Part shown: positions 32,239 through 41,206 of the stretch, one piece after another
How positions within the stretch are numbered: the first letter of the stretch is position 1
How the letters are laid out: each line of letters begins with the position of its first letter
Source of the DNA: Curtobacterium sp. MCBD17_013
Lineage (GTDB): Bacteria; Actinomycetota; Actinomycetes; Actinomycetales; Microbacteriaceae
NCBI RefSeq assembly: GCF_003234565.1
Contig: NZ_QKTU01000002.1
Coordinates: 186,001 to 250,000 of the forward strand
Length of the DNA stretch: 64,000 bases
Direction: 5' to 3'
Program-made: the position numbers and the translations under genes
The notes under the pieces: generated by a model
What the model was told of the DNA's origin: nothing
What the model saw: only the letters and a program-made list of their open reading frames with translations
The model's database searches: none

Positions 32239-32258
32239 CGGGTCCCGCGCGGGACCCG
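32239..32258 (-). terminator. Second hairpin downstream of lgt
   Basis: Palindrome with 8-bp arms (CGGGTCCC/GGGACCCG) around GCGC. It may back up the first lgt terminator or belong to the gltB promoter region. No U-run. Confidence 0.4.
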
Positions 32259-32295
32259 GACGACATCACGAGTTGCTGTGGACGTGCTGTCGTCG

Positions 32296-32316
32296 GACCG
32301 CGGCTCTGCCGCGGTC
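32296..32316 (-). terminator. Terminator after lgt (end of trp/lgt block)
   Basis: Perfect 8-bp stem GACCGCGG/CCGCGGTC with a 5-nt loop, 25 bp past the lgt stop. It separates the trp-lgt transcript from gltB. No U-run. Confidence 0.5.
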
Positions 32317-32341
32317 GGTCGGAGTTCAGCTCGGGTGTGCC

Positions 32342-33334
32342 CTAGCTGCGGTCGGCGGCGGTGGCGACCGGTTCCGGATCGGTGACGACGAGCGGTTCGT
32401 CGTCGGACTCCGAGTAGGTGTCGTCAGATCCTACACTGCTGGCCGCGCGCGGACCGCGACCGGGCAGGTACCCGCTGGGCTCGGTACCCGGGTGTCGCCG
32501 GGTCTGCACGACGAAGATGACGATGCCGAGCACGATCGCCGCGAGTGCGGCCCAGACGTTCGTGCGGACTCCGAAGAAGGTCTCGCTCGTGTCGACCCGG
32601 ATCGACTCGAGCACGGACCGCCCCGCGCCGTACCAGATCAGGTAGAGCGCGAGGACGCGGCCCCACTGCAGGTGGAAGCGCCGGTCGATGAGCACGATGA
32701 CCGCGAACCCGACGAGGTTCCAGATGATCTCGTAGAGGAACGTCGGGTGGAACAGCGTCCCGGCCGGCAGACCGACCGGGTACGCGGGGTTCGACTGCTC
32801 GATCTGGAGCCCCCAGGGCAGGTTCGTCGGCATGCCGAAGAGCTCGTGGTTGAAGTAGTTGCCGAGCCGGCCGAACGCCTGAGCGACGAGCAGCCCGGGC
32901 GCGACGGCGTCGACGAAGGTGGTGAACCGGAGCCCGACGTACCGGCAGGCCCACCAGGCACCGAGGGCGCCGGCGATCAGGGCGCCGAAGATGGCGAGCC
33001 CGCCCTCCCAGATGGCGAACGGTTCCCACCATGCGATGCCCGGCCCGAAGTAGTCCCCGACGTGGGTGAACACGTGGTAGGCGCGTCCGCCGATGATGCC
33101 GAGCGGGACCGCGCCGATCGCGATGTCGACGATGACCCACTTCTCGACGCCGCGACGCACCAGCCGACGGTCGGTGATGACGACGCAGGCGACGATCCCG
33201 AGCAGGATGCAGATGGCGTAGGCGTGGATCCGGAAGTCGAGTGGGAAGGACCACCCGAAGACCCGGTCCAGCCAGTTCGTCAGATCGAAGTACTGCCAGG
33301 CCGTGCTCGGGCTCGGGATGCTCAGGGGAAGCAT
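32342..33334 (-). CDS. lgt: Prolipoprotein diacylglyceryl transferase
   Basis: Attaches diacylglycerol from phosphatidylglycerol to the lipobox cysteine of prolipoproteins, the first step of lipoprotein maturation, in the cytoplasmic membrane. 330 residues, seven predicted helices. The Lgt signature region GRLGNYFNHELFG, the HVFTHVGDYF segment and FHPTFLYEIIWN are clear. The cytoplasmic tail of about 45 residues is acidic and Ser-rich. The ATG is 31 bp after the trpA stop; a weak AAAGG lies about 14 nt upstream. The trpA-lgt order is conserved in M. tuberculosis. Confidence 0.97.
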   Translation of the reverse strand: MLPLSIPSPSTAWQYFDLTNWLDRVFGWSFPLDFRIHAYAICILLGIVACVVITDRRLVRRGVEKWVIVDIAIGAVPLGIIGGRAYHVFTHVGDYFGPGIAWWEPFAIWEGGLAIFGALIAGALGAWWACRYVGLRFTTFVDAVAPGLLVAQAFGRLGNYFNHELFGMPTNLPWGLQIEQSNPAYPVGLPAGTLFHPTFLYEIIWNLVGFAVIVLIDRRFHLQWGRVLALYLIWYGAGRSVLESIRVDTSETFFGVRTNVWAALAAIVLGIVIFVVQTRRHPGTEPSGYLPGRGPRAASSVGSDDTYSESDDEPLVVTDPEPVATAADRS

Positions 33335-33365
33335 GGAGGGGCGTACGCCTTTCGTCGCTGTTCCG

Positions 33366-34196
33366 TCAGACGACCGGCGAGGCCGGGCCGTCGTCGGAGA
33401 TCACTGTAGCGCCACGGGTCAGGTCGGCAGCGCGGCGGCCGACGCCGCGGACGCCCTCGTCCTGCAGGGCCCGGACGAACGCCGAACCGATGATCGCGCC
33501 GTCCGCGTAGGCGAGGATCTCCGACACCTGCTCCGCGGTCGAGATCCCGAGACCGACGCAGGTGCGCTCGACCCCCGCGGAGCGCAGGCGCGACACGACC
33601 GAGCGCGCAGCGGCGTCGACGCCCGAACGAGCCCCCGTCACGCCCATGGTGGACACGGCGTACACGAAGCCCCGGCTCGCCTCGACGGCCTGGCGCATGC
33701 GGTCGTCGGACGAGGACGGCGCGGCGAGGAACACGCGGTCGGCGCCGGTGCGCTCGGACGCGGCGATCCACTCGCCTGCTTCGTCCGGGATGAGGTCGGG
33801 CGTGATGAGCCCGGACCCGCCCGCGGCGGCGAGGTCGTCCGCGAACCGGTCGACGCCGTAGCGCAGCACCGGGTTCCAGTACGTCATGACGAGGACCGGG
33901 ACGTCGGCCCGCTCGGTGATCGCGTGCACGGCGTCGAAGACGTGCGCCACGCGGAAGCCGTTCGCGAGACTCGTCTCGGTCGCGCGCTGGATGACCGGGC
34001 CGTCCATGACCGGGTCGGAGTACGGCAGGCCGAGCTCGATCGCGTCGACCCCGTTCTCGGCGAGGGCCACCGCGGCCGCCACACTCGTGGGCAGGTCCGG
34101 GAACCCCGCGGGGAGGTAGCCGACGACCGCCCCGGCACGCTCGGCGTTCGCGGTGTCGATGGCGGCGCGCACGGACCGCGACGTCGTGGTGCTCAC
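33366..34196 (-). CDS. trpA: Tryptophan synthase alpha chain
   Basis: Cleaves indole-3-glycerol phosphate to indole and glyceraldehyde-3-phosphate and channels indole to TrpB. 276-residue TIM barrel. The catalytic Glu and Asp lie in the block [19 protein letters not shown]; the phosphate loop is [10 protein letters not shown]. The GTG start overlaps the trpB stop as GTGA, a 4-nt overlap typical of translational coupling, which keeps the two subunits near 1:1. Confidence 0.97.
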   Translation of the reverse strand: MSTTTSRSVRAAIDTANAERAGAVVGYLPAGFPDLPTSVAAAVALAENGVDAIELGLPYSDPVMDGPVIQRATETSLANGFRVAHVFDAVHAITERADVPVLVMTYWNPVLRYGVDRFADDLAAAGGSGLITPDLIPDEAGEWIAASERTGADRVFLAAPSSSDDRMRQAVEASRGFVYAVSTMGVTGARSGVDAAARSVVSRLRSAGVERTCVGLGISTAEQVSEILAYADGAIIGSAFVRALQDEGVRGVGRRAADLTRGATVISDDGPASPVV

Positions 34197-35407
34197 AGCT
34201 GCTCCGCTCCCTCGTCGATGAGCCCGAACCAGCGGCTGGCGGTCGCGACGTCCTTGTCCCCGCGCCCGGACAGCGACACCAGGACGATGGCGTCGGGGCC
34301 GAGCCGCGCCCCCAGCTTCACCGCGCCCGCGAGCGCGTGGGCCGACTCGATCGCCGGGATGATCCCCTCCGTGCGCGTCAGCAGCCGGAAGGCGTCCATG
34401 GCCTCGACGTCGGTGATCGGCTCGTAGGTGGCGCGCCCGATCGCGGCGAGGTGAGCGTGCTCCGGGCCGACGCTCGGGTAGTCGAGGCCGGCGGACACCG
34501 AGTGGCTCTCGATCGTCTGCCCGTCGTCGTCCTGCATGAGGTAGGACTTCGCTCCGTGGAGGACCCCCGACCGGCCGAGGGTGATGCTCGCCGCGTGCCG
34601 TCCGCTCTGCACGCCCTCGCCACCCGCCTCGAAGCCGTACAGCGCCACGGACTCGTCGTCGAGGAACGCCTCGAAGATGCCCATCGCGTTCGACCCGCCA
34701 CCGACGCACGCCGCGACCGCGTCGGGCAGGCGCCCGGTGAGCTCGAGGACCTGGGCACGGGCCTCCTCGCCGATCACCTTGTGGAACTCACGGACCATCT
34801 CGGGGAACGGGTGCGGGCCGGCGACCGTGCCGAGCAGGTAATGCGTGGTGTCGACGTTCGCCACCCAGTCCCGCAGGGCCTCGTTGATGGCGTCCTTGAG
34901 CGTGCGCGAACCGGTCTCGACGGCGACGACCTGGGCCCCGAGCAACCGCATACGCGCGACGTTGAGCGCCTGGCGCTCCGTGTCGACGGCACCCATGTAG
35001 ACCACGCACTCCATGCCGAACAGCGCCGCGGCGGTGGCGGTGGCGACGCCGTGCTGCCCCGCCCCGGTCTCGGCGATCAGCCGGGTCTTGCCGAGCCGCT
35101 TGGCCACGAGCGCCTGCCCGAGCACGTTGTTGATCTTGTGCGACCCGGTGTGGTTGAGGTCCTCGCGCTTGAGGACCACCCGGGCACCACCGGCGTGTTC
35201 GGCGAACCGCGGGACCTCGGTGATGATCGACGGGCGGCCGGTGTAGTCGCGCTGCAGGGCGTCGAGTTCGGCGTGGAACGCCGGATCCGCCCAGGCGGCG
35301 CGGAAGGCCTGCTCGAGTTCGTCGAGCGCCAACACGAGCGACTCGGGGACGAACCGTCCGCCGAAGTCGCCGAAGTACGGACCATGGAGGTCGCGGAGGT
35401 GGGTCAC
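34193..35407 (-). CDS. trpB: Tryptophan synthase beta chain
   Basis: PLP enzyme that joins indole to serine to give tryptophan. 404 residues. The PLP lysine is Lys91 in HTGSHKINN; the phosphate-binding loop GGGSNAMG and the catalytic-glutamate region AETGAGQHG are present. I chose the GTG at 35407 ([19 protein letters not shown]), which fits the family's N terminus and has GGAG 8-9 nt upstream. The longer open frame to 35497 is Arg/Pro-rich and unlikely. It overlaps trpA by 4 nt and follows trpC by 46 bp. Confidence 0.97.
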   Translation of the reverse strand: MTHLRDLHGPYFGDFGGRFVPESLVLALDELEQAFRAAWADPAFHAELDALQRDYTGRPSIITEVPRFAEHAGGARVVLKREDLNHTGSHKINNVLGQALVAKRLGKTRLIAETGAGQHGVATATAAALFGMECVVYMGAVDTERQALNVARMRLLGAQVVAVETGSRTLKDAINEALRDWVANVDTTHYLLGTVAGPHPFPEMVREFHKVIGEEARAQVLELTGRLPDAVAACVGGGSNAMGIFEAFLDDESVALYGFEAGGEGVQSGRHAASITLGRSGVLHGAKSYLMQDDDGQTIESHSVSAGLDYPSVGPEHAHLAAIGRATYEPITDVEAMDAFRLLTRTEGIIPAIESAHALAGAVKLGARLGPDAIVLVSLSGRGDKDVATASRWFGLIDEGAEQL

Positions 35408-35453
35408 GTGGTGCTCCGGTGAGGAGGGTCCGGGCGGGCCCGGCGGATGGGTT

Positions 35454-36251
35454 CTAGACGACGCGGAACGCGGCGAGCGTCGCCGCCGGGTCGTCACCGG
35501 TCACGAGGGCCTCGCCGACGAGCACGGCATCGGCGCCCGCGGCGCGGTAGTGGGCGACGTCGGCGGGCGACGACACGGCGGACTCGGCCACGCGGACCAC
35601 GCCATCCGGCACCGCACCGACGAGGCGCCCGAAGAGGTCGCGGTCGAGCGAGAAGTCGGTCAGGTCGCGGGCGTTGACACCGAGGATGCGCGCCCCGGCG
35701 TCGAGCCCGCGGCTGACCTCGTCCGCTGAGTGGGCCTCGACCAGTGCCCGCATCCCGAGCTGCTCGACGAGCGTGTGGAGTTCGACGAGCCGGGGCTGGT
35801 CCAGCGCGGCGACGATGAGCAACACGATGTCGGCGCCCGACGCCCGCGCCTCGAGCACCTGGTAGGGATCGGCGATGAAGTCCTTGCGCAGCACCGGGAC
35901 GGCCACCCGGGCCCGGACGGCCTCGAGGTCGGCGAGGCTCCCCCGGAACCGGCGCCCCTCGGTCAGGACGCTGATCGCGCTGGCGCCGCCGGCCTCGTAC
36001 CGGCTCGCGAGCTCGGCTGGATCGGCGATCTCGGCGAGCGGCCCGCGCGAGGGGCTGGCCCGCTTGACCTCCGCGATGACGTGCACGCGGTCACCGGGAG
36101 CGAGGAACGCGAGCGCGTCGCGCGGCGAGGACACGCGGTCGAGGTCGCGCTCGACGTCCGCCGCGGGACGGTCGAGCCGTCGCGCCGCGGCGTCCTCCAG
36201 CGCTCCCGCGACGAGACCCGCGAGCAGATCCGTGGTCGGCTCGGCCGTCAT
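35454..36251 (-). CDS. trpC: Indole-3-glycerol phosphate synthase
   Basis: Closes the indole ring in tryptophan synthesis. 265-residue TIM barrel with the catalytic lysine block [46 protein letters not shown] and VAESAVSS. It is a stand-alone enzyme, not fused to TrpF; in actinobacteria the isomerase step is usually supplied by bifunctional PriA/HisA, which is outside this window. The ATG lies 4 nt after the stop of the small upstream membrane-protein gene, with no obvious SD, so coupling is likely. Confidence 0.96.
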   Translation of the reverse strand: MTAEPTTDLLAGLVAGALEDAAARRLDRPAADVERDLDRVSSPRDALAFLAPGDRVHVIAEVKRASPSRGPLAEIADPAELASRYEAGGASAISVLTEGRRFRGSLADLEAVRARVAVPVLRKDFIADPYQVLEARASGADIVLLIVAALDQPRLVELHTLVEQLGMRALVEAHSADEVSRGLDAGARILGVNARDLTDFSLDRDLFGRLVGAVPDGVVRVAESAVSSPADVAHYRAAGADAVLVGEALVTGDDPAATLAAFRVV

Positions 36252-36255
36252 CGGG

Positions 36256-36492
36256 TCACTCGTGGGTGCGCGTGACGTACTTCGGGCCGTTGACGCCGTA
36301 CCCGAGCTTGGCGAGCACGCCGCCGAGGATGAGCCCGACGACGAGGAGTCCGGCGGACGCCCAGACCGCCCACGCGATGCTGAACCAGAAGCAGATGACG
36401 CCGATGGCGAAGGCGACCAGCATGATGATCACGGCCGTCCAGGCGGCGGGCGAGTGTCCCTCGCCGAGTTCTGCGGGCTCAGTGTTGCTCAC
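36256..36492 (-). CDS. HGxxPAAW-type small membrane protein
   Basis: 78 residues. The motif [12 protein letters not shown] near the N terminus is characteristic of a small uncharacterised actinobacterial membrane family. Two hydrophobic helices follow ([19 protein letters not shown] and [18 protein letters not shown]), with a short polar tail. The GTG start has GAGGAG about 7 nt upstream and lies 14 nt inside the preceding gene. Sandwiched between the trp-operon membrane protein and trpC, so it is co-expressed with tryptophan synthesis. Function unknown. Confidence 0.85.
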   Translation of the reverse strand: MSNTEPAELGEGHSPAAWTAVIIMLVAFAIGVICFWFSIAWAVWASAGLLVVGLILGGVLAKLGYGVNGPKYVTRTHE

Positions 36493-37189
36493 GGTGCTCC
36501 TCGTGGTCCGGTGCGTCGTCCTCGGTGCGACGCTCCCCCGATCCTACCGTGCGGTCCTCCGCCGTCCCGTCAGCGGCGGCCACCCCGTCTACCCCGGCGG
36601 TGGAGGTCCCGGCAGCCGTGGGGTCGACGCCCGCGCTGAGGTCGTCCCAGTCGACGATGGCATCCCGCGGCGCGTCGGCCGCCGGCACCCGTCCAGTGCC
36701 CCCGTACCGGCGACTCGGGCCGGGCCAGGACCGCTGGGCGACGAGCACGAGCAGGCCGAGCGCCACGGCGAGCACGCCACCCGCGATGCCGACGTACGGC
36801 CACGGGGTGACGTCGATGCTCCGTACGATCGAGCGGATCGCGGGGACGTCCTGCACGCCGGTGACGCCACTGATCGCCGACTGCGCGGCGACCACGGGAT
36901 CGGTCAGACGGCCGATCCCCGTCACGACGACCGCGATCCCGAGCAGCACCTCGACGACCGCGAGCACGACGCGGAGCACGCGCCCCGCGATGGTCAGGGC
37001 GATCGACAGCGCCAACATGGCGATCGCGAGGGCTGAGTAGGGCACGACGGAGCCGTCCGCCGTCACCGTGCTCGCCGTCGCGCTCGTGGCGTCGAGGTGC
37101 GCCGTGAACCAGGTCTGCGTCCAGGACAGGAGCACGATGCCCGCGACCGCGAGACCGGCGAGGACGACGAGCGGGCGTGAGCGCCTCAC
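36479..37189 (-). CDS. Trp biosynthesis-associated membrane protein
   Basis: 236 residues. Four predicted transmembrane helices in the first 165 residues (for example PLVVLAGLAVAGIVLLSW and YVGIAGGVLAVALGLLVLVA), then an acidic C-terminal tail of about 70 residues. Size, topology and position between trpE and trpC match the trp-operon membrane protein family (TIGR02234 type; the same slot as M. tuberculosis Rv1610). The GTG start overlaps the trpE stop as GTGA. Its role is unknown; it may transport or sense an aromatic compound (inference). Confidence 0.85.
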   Translation of the reverse strand: MRRSRPLVVLAGLAVAGIVLLSWTQTWFTAHLDATSATASTVTADGSVVPYSALAIAMLALSIALTIAGRVLRVVLAVVEVLLGIAVVVTGIGRLTDPVVAAQSAISGVTGVQDVPAIRSIVRSIDVTPWPYVGIAGGVLAVALGLLVLVAQRSWPGPSRRYGGTGRVPAADAPRDAIVDWDDLSAGVDPTAAGTSTAGVDGVAAADGTAEDRTVGSGERRTEDDAPDHEEHREQH

Positions 37190-38751
37190 GACCGGACCGC
37201 CCGCATGGCGTTCGCGGTCGCGACGGCGCGCAGCGGCGCCGCGGCCTTGTTCTGGGCCTCCACGTGCTCCGTGGCCGGGTCGGAGTCGGCGACGAGCCCT
37301 GCACCCGCCTGCACGCGGGCGACCCCGCCCTGGATCAGCGCCGTACGGATGGCGATCGCCACGTCCGCCGAGCCCGCGAAGTCGAAGTAGCCGACGACGC
37401 CGCCGTACACGCCCCGCTGGGCGGGTTCGAGCTCGTCGATGATCGCGAGCGCACGCGGCTTCGGCGCACCCGACAACGTGCCTGCCGGGAACGTCGCGCG
37501 GAACACGTCGATCGCGCTCGCCCCGGGGCGGATCGTCCCCTCGACACTCGACACGAGGTGCATGATGTGACTGAAGCGCTCGACCTGCATGAACTCGGTG
37601 ACGGCGACGGTGCCGGGCAGGCACACCTTCTGGAGGTCGTTCCGCGCGAGGTCGACGAGCATGAGGTGCTCGGCCCGTTCCTTCGGGTCGAGGAGCAGTT
37701 CGTCGGCGAGACGCACGTCCTCCTCGGTGGTGCGACCGCGAGGCCGGGAGCCGGCGATGGGGTGGGTCATGGCGCGACCGTCCTCGACCCGCACCAGGGC
37801 CTCCGGCGAGGCACCGACGATCCAGTACGGCTCGTCGCTCGTGTCCGCGAGACTGAGGAAGTACATGTACGGGCTCGGGTTGAGCGTCCGGAGCACGCGG
37901 TAGACGTCGAGCGGGTCGGCCGTGACGGGCTGGTCGAACCGCTGCGAGATGACGACCTGGAACACGTCGCCGTCCCGGATGAAGCGCTTCGAACGCTCGA
38001 TCGCCGCCGCGTACTCCTCGGGGGTCGAGCGAGCGGACGGGGACGGCGCCGCCACGTCGAAGGCCTCGGCGACCGTGGCCGCCGACGGCTGTACGAGGTC
38101 GCGCTGGAGACGGTCGAGGCGCGCCTGTGCGTCCGCCCACATGGCGTCGGGGTCGTCCGCGCCGTCGTTGAGGGCGCTCGCCACGAGGAGCACGAGTCCG
38201 GTCCGGTGGTCGATCGCCGCGAGCTCGGAGACGAACGCCATCGCTTGGCCCGGCACCGTGAACTCGGCCGGTGGCGCGTCCGGGAGGTGCTCGAGCTGAC
38301 GGACGGCCTCCCATCCGATGAACCCGACGGTGCCCCCGACGAGCGGCGGCATGCCCGCGAGCCGCGGGGTCGCCCACCGCTCGTGCAGTCGTGCGAGCAC
38401 GTCGAGCGGCGCGCCCTCGAGCGATCCGACCGCGCGCTCCGCGTCGATGCCCGTGTCGATCCACCGCGCCTCGGTACCGTCCTGCGTCAGGACGCCGAAG
38501 CTGCGGACCCCGACGAACGACCAGCGCGACCAGAGTCCGCCCTGGCCCGCGGACTCGAGCAGGAAGCTCCCCGGACGCCCCGCTGCCAGTTTCCGGTAGA
38601 CGCCCACGGGCGTCTCGCTGTCCGCGAAGAGCGCTCGTACGACCGGGACGACGCGGTGGCCGTCGAGCATGGCCTCGAACTCCGCTCGCGCGGTCGTGTG
38701 CGGGTGGTCCACGGGTGCCGCTTCGGTGCCCGGGATGGTCGCCTCAGGCAC
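37186..38751 (-). CDS. trpE: Anthranilate synthase component I
   Basis: Converts chorismate to anthranilate using ammonia from TrpG. 521 residues. An N-terminal LLES-type tryptophan feedback site (SFLLESAGQGG) suggests allosteric inhibition. Catalytic blocks include FQVVISQRF, PSPYMYFLS, GASPEALVRV, PIAGSRPRGRT, VDLARNDL and FPAGTLSGAPK. I chose the GTG at 38751 (VPEATIPG), which overlaps the end of hisI by 8 nt and has GGGAGG 6-7 nt upstream. Upstream extension is a Pro/Trp repeat shadow of hisI. trpG and trpD are not in the window. Confidence 0.96.
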   Translation of the reverse strand: MPEATIPGTEAAPVDHPHTTARAEFEAMLDGHRVVPVVRALFADSETPVGVYRKLAAGRPGSFLLESAGQGGLWSRWSFVGVRSFGVLTQDGTEARWIDTGIDAERAVGSLEGAPLDVLARLHERWATPRLAGMPPLVGGTVGFIGWEAVRQLEHLPDAPPAEFTVPGQAMAFVSELAAIDHRTGLVLLVASALNDGADDPDAMWADAQARLDRLQRDLVQPSAATVAEAFDVAAPSPSARSTPEEYAAAIERSKRFIRDGDVFQVVISQRFDQPVTADPLDVYRVLRTLNPSPYMYFLSLADTSDEPYWIVGASPEALVRVEDGRAMTHPIAGSRPRGRTTEEDVRLADELLLDPKERAEHLMLVDLARNDLQKVCLPGTVAVTEFMQVERFSHIMHLVSSVEGTIRPGASAIDVFRATFPAGTLSGAPKPRALAIIDELEPAQRGVYGGVVGYFDFAGSADVAIAIRTALIQGGVARVQAGAGLVADSDPATEHVEAQNKAAAPLRAVATANAMRAVRS

Positions 38752-39256
38752 CGGTCGCCTCCCTCGCGTCGACGTCGGCCGCGTCGCCACCGGCTGCGGC
38801 GGTGCCGGGCACGGCGGTGCCGGCCACGGCGGTGCCGGCCACGGCGGTGCCGGCCGTGCCCTCGGCGCTGCCCACGACCGGTGCGAGCGGGTCGACGTCG
38901 AAGCACCGGTGCGCACCGGTGTGGCACGCGGCGCCGATCTGGTCGACGGTGACGAGGATCGTGTCGGCGTCGCAGTCGAACGCCGCCGCTCGGACGAACT
39001 GCGCGTGCCCCGAGGTGTCGCCCTTGCGCCAGTACTCCTGCCGGGACCGCGACCAGAAGGTGACGCGACCCTCCGTCAGGGTCCGGCGGAGGGCCTCCCG
39101 GTCCATGTACCCGAGCATGAGGACGTCCTTGGTGGCGGCTTCCTGGATGACGGCGGGCAGGAGGCCGTCGGCCCCGAAGCGGGCGCGGTCGAGGACCGCC
39201 TCGGTGGACGAGGGGGACGGTACTGCGGTGCTGGTGCTGTCGGCCATGTCGTCCAT
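38744..39256 (-). CDS. hisI: Phosphoribosyl-AMP cyclohydrolase
   Basis: Third step of histidine synthesis: opens the adenine ring of PR-AMP; zinc/magnesium enzyme. 170 residues. Core motifs are MLGYMDREALRRTL, TFWSRSRQEYWRKGDTSGH and the metal-binding Asp/Cys block FDCDADTILV...GAACHTGAHRCF. The C-terminal 35-45 residues are an unusual low-complexity tail of GTAVA-like pentapeptides, encoded by a 15-bp tandem repeat. The ATG overlaps the hisF stop by one base (TGATG). trpE starts within its end, tying the his and trp pathways together. Confidence 0.95.
   Translation of the reverse strand: MDDMADSTSTAVPSPSSTEAVLDRARFGADGLLPAVIQEAATKDVLMLGYMDREALRRTLTEGRVTFWSRSRQEYWRKGDTSGHAQFVRAAAFDCDADTILVTVDQIGAACHTGAHRCFDVDPLAPVVGSAEGTAGTAVAGTAVAGTAVPGTAAAGGDAADVDAREATGA
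38799..38858. repeat. 15-bp tandem repeat, 4 copies, inside hisI
   Basis: GCGGTGCCGGCCACG-type unit repeated four times with exact 15-bp period (starts 38799, 38814, 38829, 38844; first and last copies each with small changes). Because 15 is a multiple of three it stays in frame and encodes repeated Gly-Thr-Ala-Val-Ala in the HisI tail. It is the kind of repeat expected to vary in copy number between strains. Confidence 0.85.
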
Positions 39257-40017
39257 CAGCGTACGGCGTGTCCGGCCGCGCGCAGGGCGTCCTTGACGTC
39301 GCCGATCGTCATCTCGGCTCGGTGGAACACGCTGGCCGCGAGGACCGCGTCGGCCCCGGCGTCGATCGCGGGCGCGAAGTGCTCGAGCGCGCCCGCGCCT
39401 CCCGACGCGATCACCGGCACCGAGGCGACGGCGCGCATGGCGGCGACGAGCTCGAGGTCGAAGCCCGCCTTCGTGCCGTCGGCGTCGATCGAGTTGACGA
39501 GCAGCTCGCCCGCGCCACGCTCCACGGCCTCCCGCGCCCAGGCGAGGGCGTCGATGTCGGTCTCGCGCCGACCGCCGTGCGTGGTCACGACGAACCCCGA
39601 GGGCATGCGATCGGCGCGCTTGACGTCGAGCGACAGCACGACGGCCTGCGCTCCGAAGCGGTCCGCGATCTCGCCGACGAGTGCCGGTCGGGCGATCGCC
39701 GCGCTGTTGACGCCGATCTTGTCCGCGCCGCACTGCTGGAGACGGGCGACGTCGTCGACGCTGCGGACGCCACCACCCACGGTGAGCGGGATGAACACCT
39801 GCTCGGCCGTCCGGGTGACGGTCTCGTACATGGTCGCGCGACCCTCGACGGTCGCCGACACGTCGAGGAACGTGAGCTCGTCCGCGCCCTGCTCGTAGTA
39901 CCGCGCCGCCAGCTCGACCGGATCGCCGGCGTCCTGCAGGTCGAGGAAGTTGACGCCCTTGACGACCCGGCCCGCCGAGACGTCGAGGCACGGGATCACC
40001 CGGACCGCGACCGACAT
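39256..40017 (-). CDS. hisF: Imidazole glycerol phosphate synthase subunit HisF
   Basis: Cyclase subunit that uses ammonia from HisH to form imidazole glycerol phosphate and AICAR. 253-residue TIM barrel. Catalytic Asp residues lie in [18 protein letters not shown] and [11 protein letters not shown]; phosphate loops GGGVRS and [10 protein letters not shown] are present. I chose the ATG at 40017 ([12 protein letters not shown]) with GGGAG about 8 nt upstream. A GTG at 40035 that overlaps the hisG stop (GTGA) is an alternative adding six residues. hisH and hisA are not nearby. Confidence 0.96.
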   Translation of the reverse strand: MSVAVRVIPCLDVSAGRVVKGVNFLDLQDAGDPVELAARYYEQGADELTFLDVSATVEGRATMYETVTRTAEQVFIPLTVGGGVRSVDDVARLQQCGADKIGVNSAAIARPALVGEIADRFGAQAVVLSLDVKRADRMPSGFVVTTHGGRRETDIDALAWAREAVERGAGELLVNSIDADGTKAGFDLELVAAMRAVASVPVIASGGAGALEHFAPAIDAGADAVLAASVFHRAEMTIGDVKDALRAAGHAVR

Positions 40018-40031
40018 GCCCGTGCTCCCGC

Positions 40032-40871
40032 TCACAGTCGCGCGGCGTGGATCGCGCTGACGAGGATCGCGCGCGCACCGAGTTCGTAGAGGGCGTCCAT
40101 GATCGGGTTCGTGTCGGCCCGCGGGATCATGACGCGCACCGCGGACCATTCGGGGTCGTGCAGGGGCGACACGGTCGGTGACTCGATCCCGGTCGCGATC
40201 GCCGTGGCCTGGGGCAGCAGCACGGACGGGATGTCGTAGTCGAGCATCACGTAGCTCCGGGCCACCAGCACACCGTGGAGCCGTCGTCGCAGCACGGAGA
40301 TGCCCTCGATCGACTCGTCCGTCGTCACGAGCACGGCGGTGGACTCGAGGATCACCGGCCCGAAGATCTCGAGTCCCGCGGCGCGCAGCGTGCTCCCCGT
40401 CGAGACGACGTCGGCCACCGCGTCGGCGACACCGAGCCGCACGGCGCTCTCGACCGCGCCGTCCAGCTTCACGAGGACGGCGGTCACCCCGTGCCGAGCG
40501 AGGAAGTCGCCGACGAGCCCCGGGTAGCTCGTCGCCAGACGCACGCCCTCGAGGTCCGTCAACTCCGTGAAGCGTCCGGGCGGCCCGGCGAACCGGAACG
40601 TGGAATCCGCGAAGTCGAGCTCCTCGATCTCCGAGGCCGTCGAACCGCTGTCGAGCAGCAGATCGCGTCCCGTGATCCCGACGTCGAGCGCGCCGGAGCC
40701 GACGTAGGTCGCGATGTCACGTGGGCGGAGGAAGAAGAACTCGACCCCGTTGCGCTCGTCGACGAGGTGGAGCGCCTTCGGGTCACGCCGCCCGGCGTAG
40801 CCCGCCTCGCGCAGCATGTCGGTCGCGGTCTCGGACAGGGATCCCTTGTTGGGCACGGCGACGCGGAGCAT
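40032..40871 (-). CDS. hisG: ATP phosphoribosyltransferase (long form)
   Basis: First, feedback-controlled step of histidine synthesis: ATP plus PRPP to phosphoribosyl-ATP. 279 residues, the long HisG with a C-terminal ACT-like regulatory domain ([31 protein letters not shown]), so it needs no HisZ. Substrate motifs include [21 protein letters not shown] and the PRPP loop [12 protein letters not shown] at 40871; the SD is weak. It is 66 bp from hisE and overlaps or nearly abuts hisF. Confidence 0.96.
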   Translation of the reverse strand: MLRVAVPNKGSLSETATDMLREAGYAGRRDPKALHLVDERNGVEFFFLRPRDIATYVGSGALDVGITGRDLLLDSGSTASEIEELDFADSTFRFAGPPGRFTELTDLEGVRLATSYPGLVGDFLARHGVTAVLVKLDGAVESAVRLGVADAVADVVSTGSTLRAAGLEIFGPVILESTAVLVTTDESIEGISVLRRRLHGVLVARSYVMLDYDIPSVLLPQATAIATGIESPTVSPLHDPEWSAVRVMIPRADTNPIMDALYELGARAILVSAIHAARL

Positions 40872-40937
40872 CGGGTCTCGCTTTCTGGAGGAGCGGCTCG
40901 GGTGATCGGGGAGGCCGCCGGTGGTCACCGGCGCGGC

Positions 40938-41201
40938 TCACAGATGCTCGTAGACGTCCTCGGGGGTCAGGCCCTTCGCGACGAGCAGGACCTGCAGGTG
41001 GTACAGGAGCTGGGAGATCTCCTCGGCGGTCCGTGCGTCACCCTCGTACTCCGCGGCCATCCACACCTCGGCGGCCTCCTCGACGATCTTCTTGCCGATC
41101 TGGTGGACGCCGGCGTCGAGCTCGGCGACCGTCCCCGACCCCGCGGGACGCGTCCGTGCCTTCTCGGACAGCTCGGCGAACAGGTCATCGAACGTCTTCA
41201 C
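40938..41201 (-). CDS. hisE: Phosphoribosyl-ATP pyrophosphatase
   Basis: Second step of histidine synthesis: removes pyrophosphate from PR-ATP. 87 residues, an all-alpha MazG-like fold with metal-binding glutamates in [16 protein letters not shown] and [14 protein letters not shown]. Stand-alone HisE, not fused to HisI, as in mycobacteria. The GTG start is preceded by TAGCCT at 7 nt, overlapping the end of rpe, so hisE probably opens the his-trp transcript with a leaderless message. Confidence 0.95.
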   Translation of the reverse strand: MKTFDDLFAELSEKARTRPAGSGTVAELDAGVHQIGKKIVEEAAEVWMAAEYEGDARTAEEISQLLYHLQVLLVAKGLTPEDVYEHL

Positions 41202-41206
41202 GGCGA

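Larger units (their letters stand above)
32074..32341. other. Intergenic region between lgt and gltB (268 bp)
   Basis: The longest gene-free stretch in the window. From the lgt side it holds two perfect hairpins (32296-32316 and 32239-32258). It then has a minus-strand TAGGGT at 32226-32231, a possible -10 for gltB that would give a leader of about 150 nt. I recognise no riboswitch or regulator site. No ORF with coding character was seen on either strand. Confidence 0.6.

Noticed and set aside
32074-32341. A riboswitch in the gltB leader
   Set aside because: The region contains only simple terminator-like hairpins and no recognisable conserved aptamer core.
38799-38858. Tandem repeat as a possible CRISPR array
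   Set aside because: Units are 15 bp and directly adjacent with no spacers, and they are in frame within hisI.
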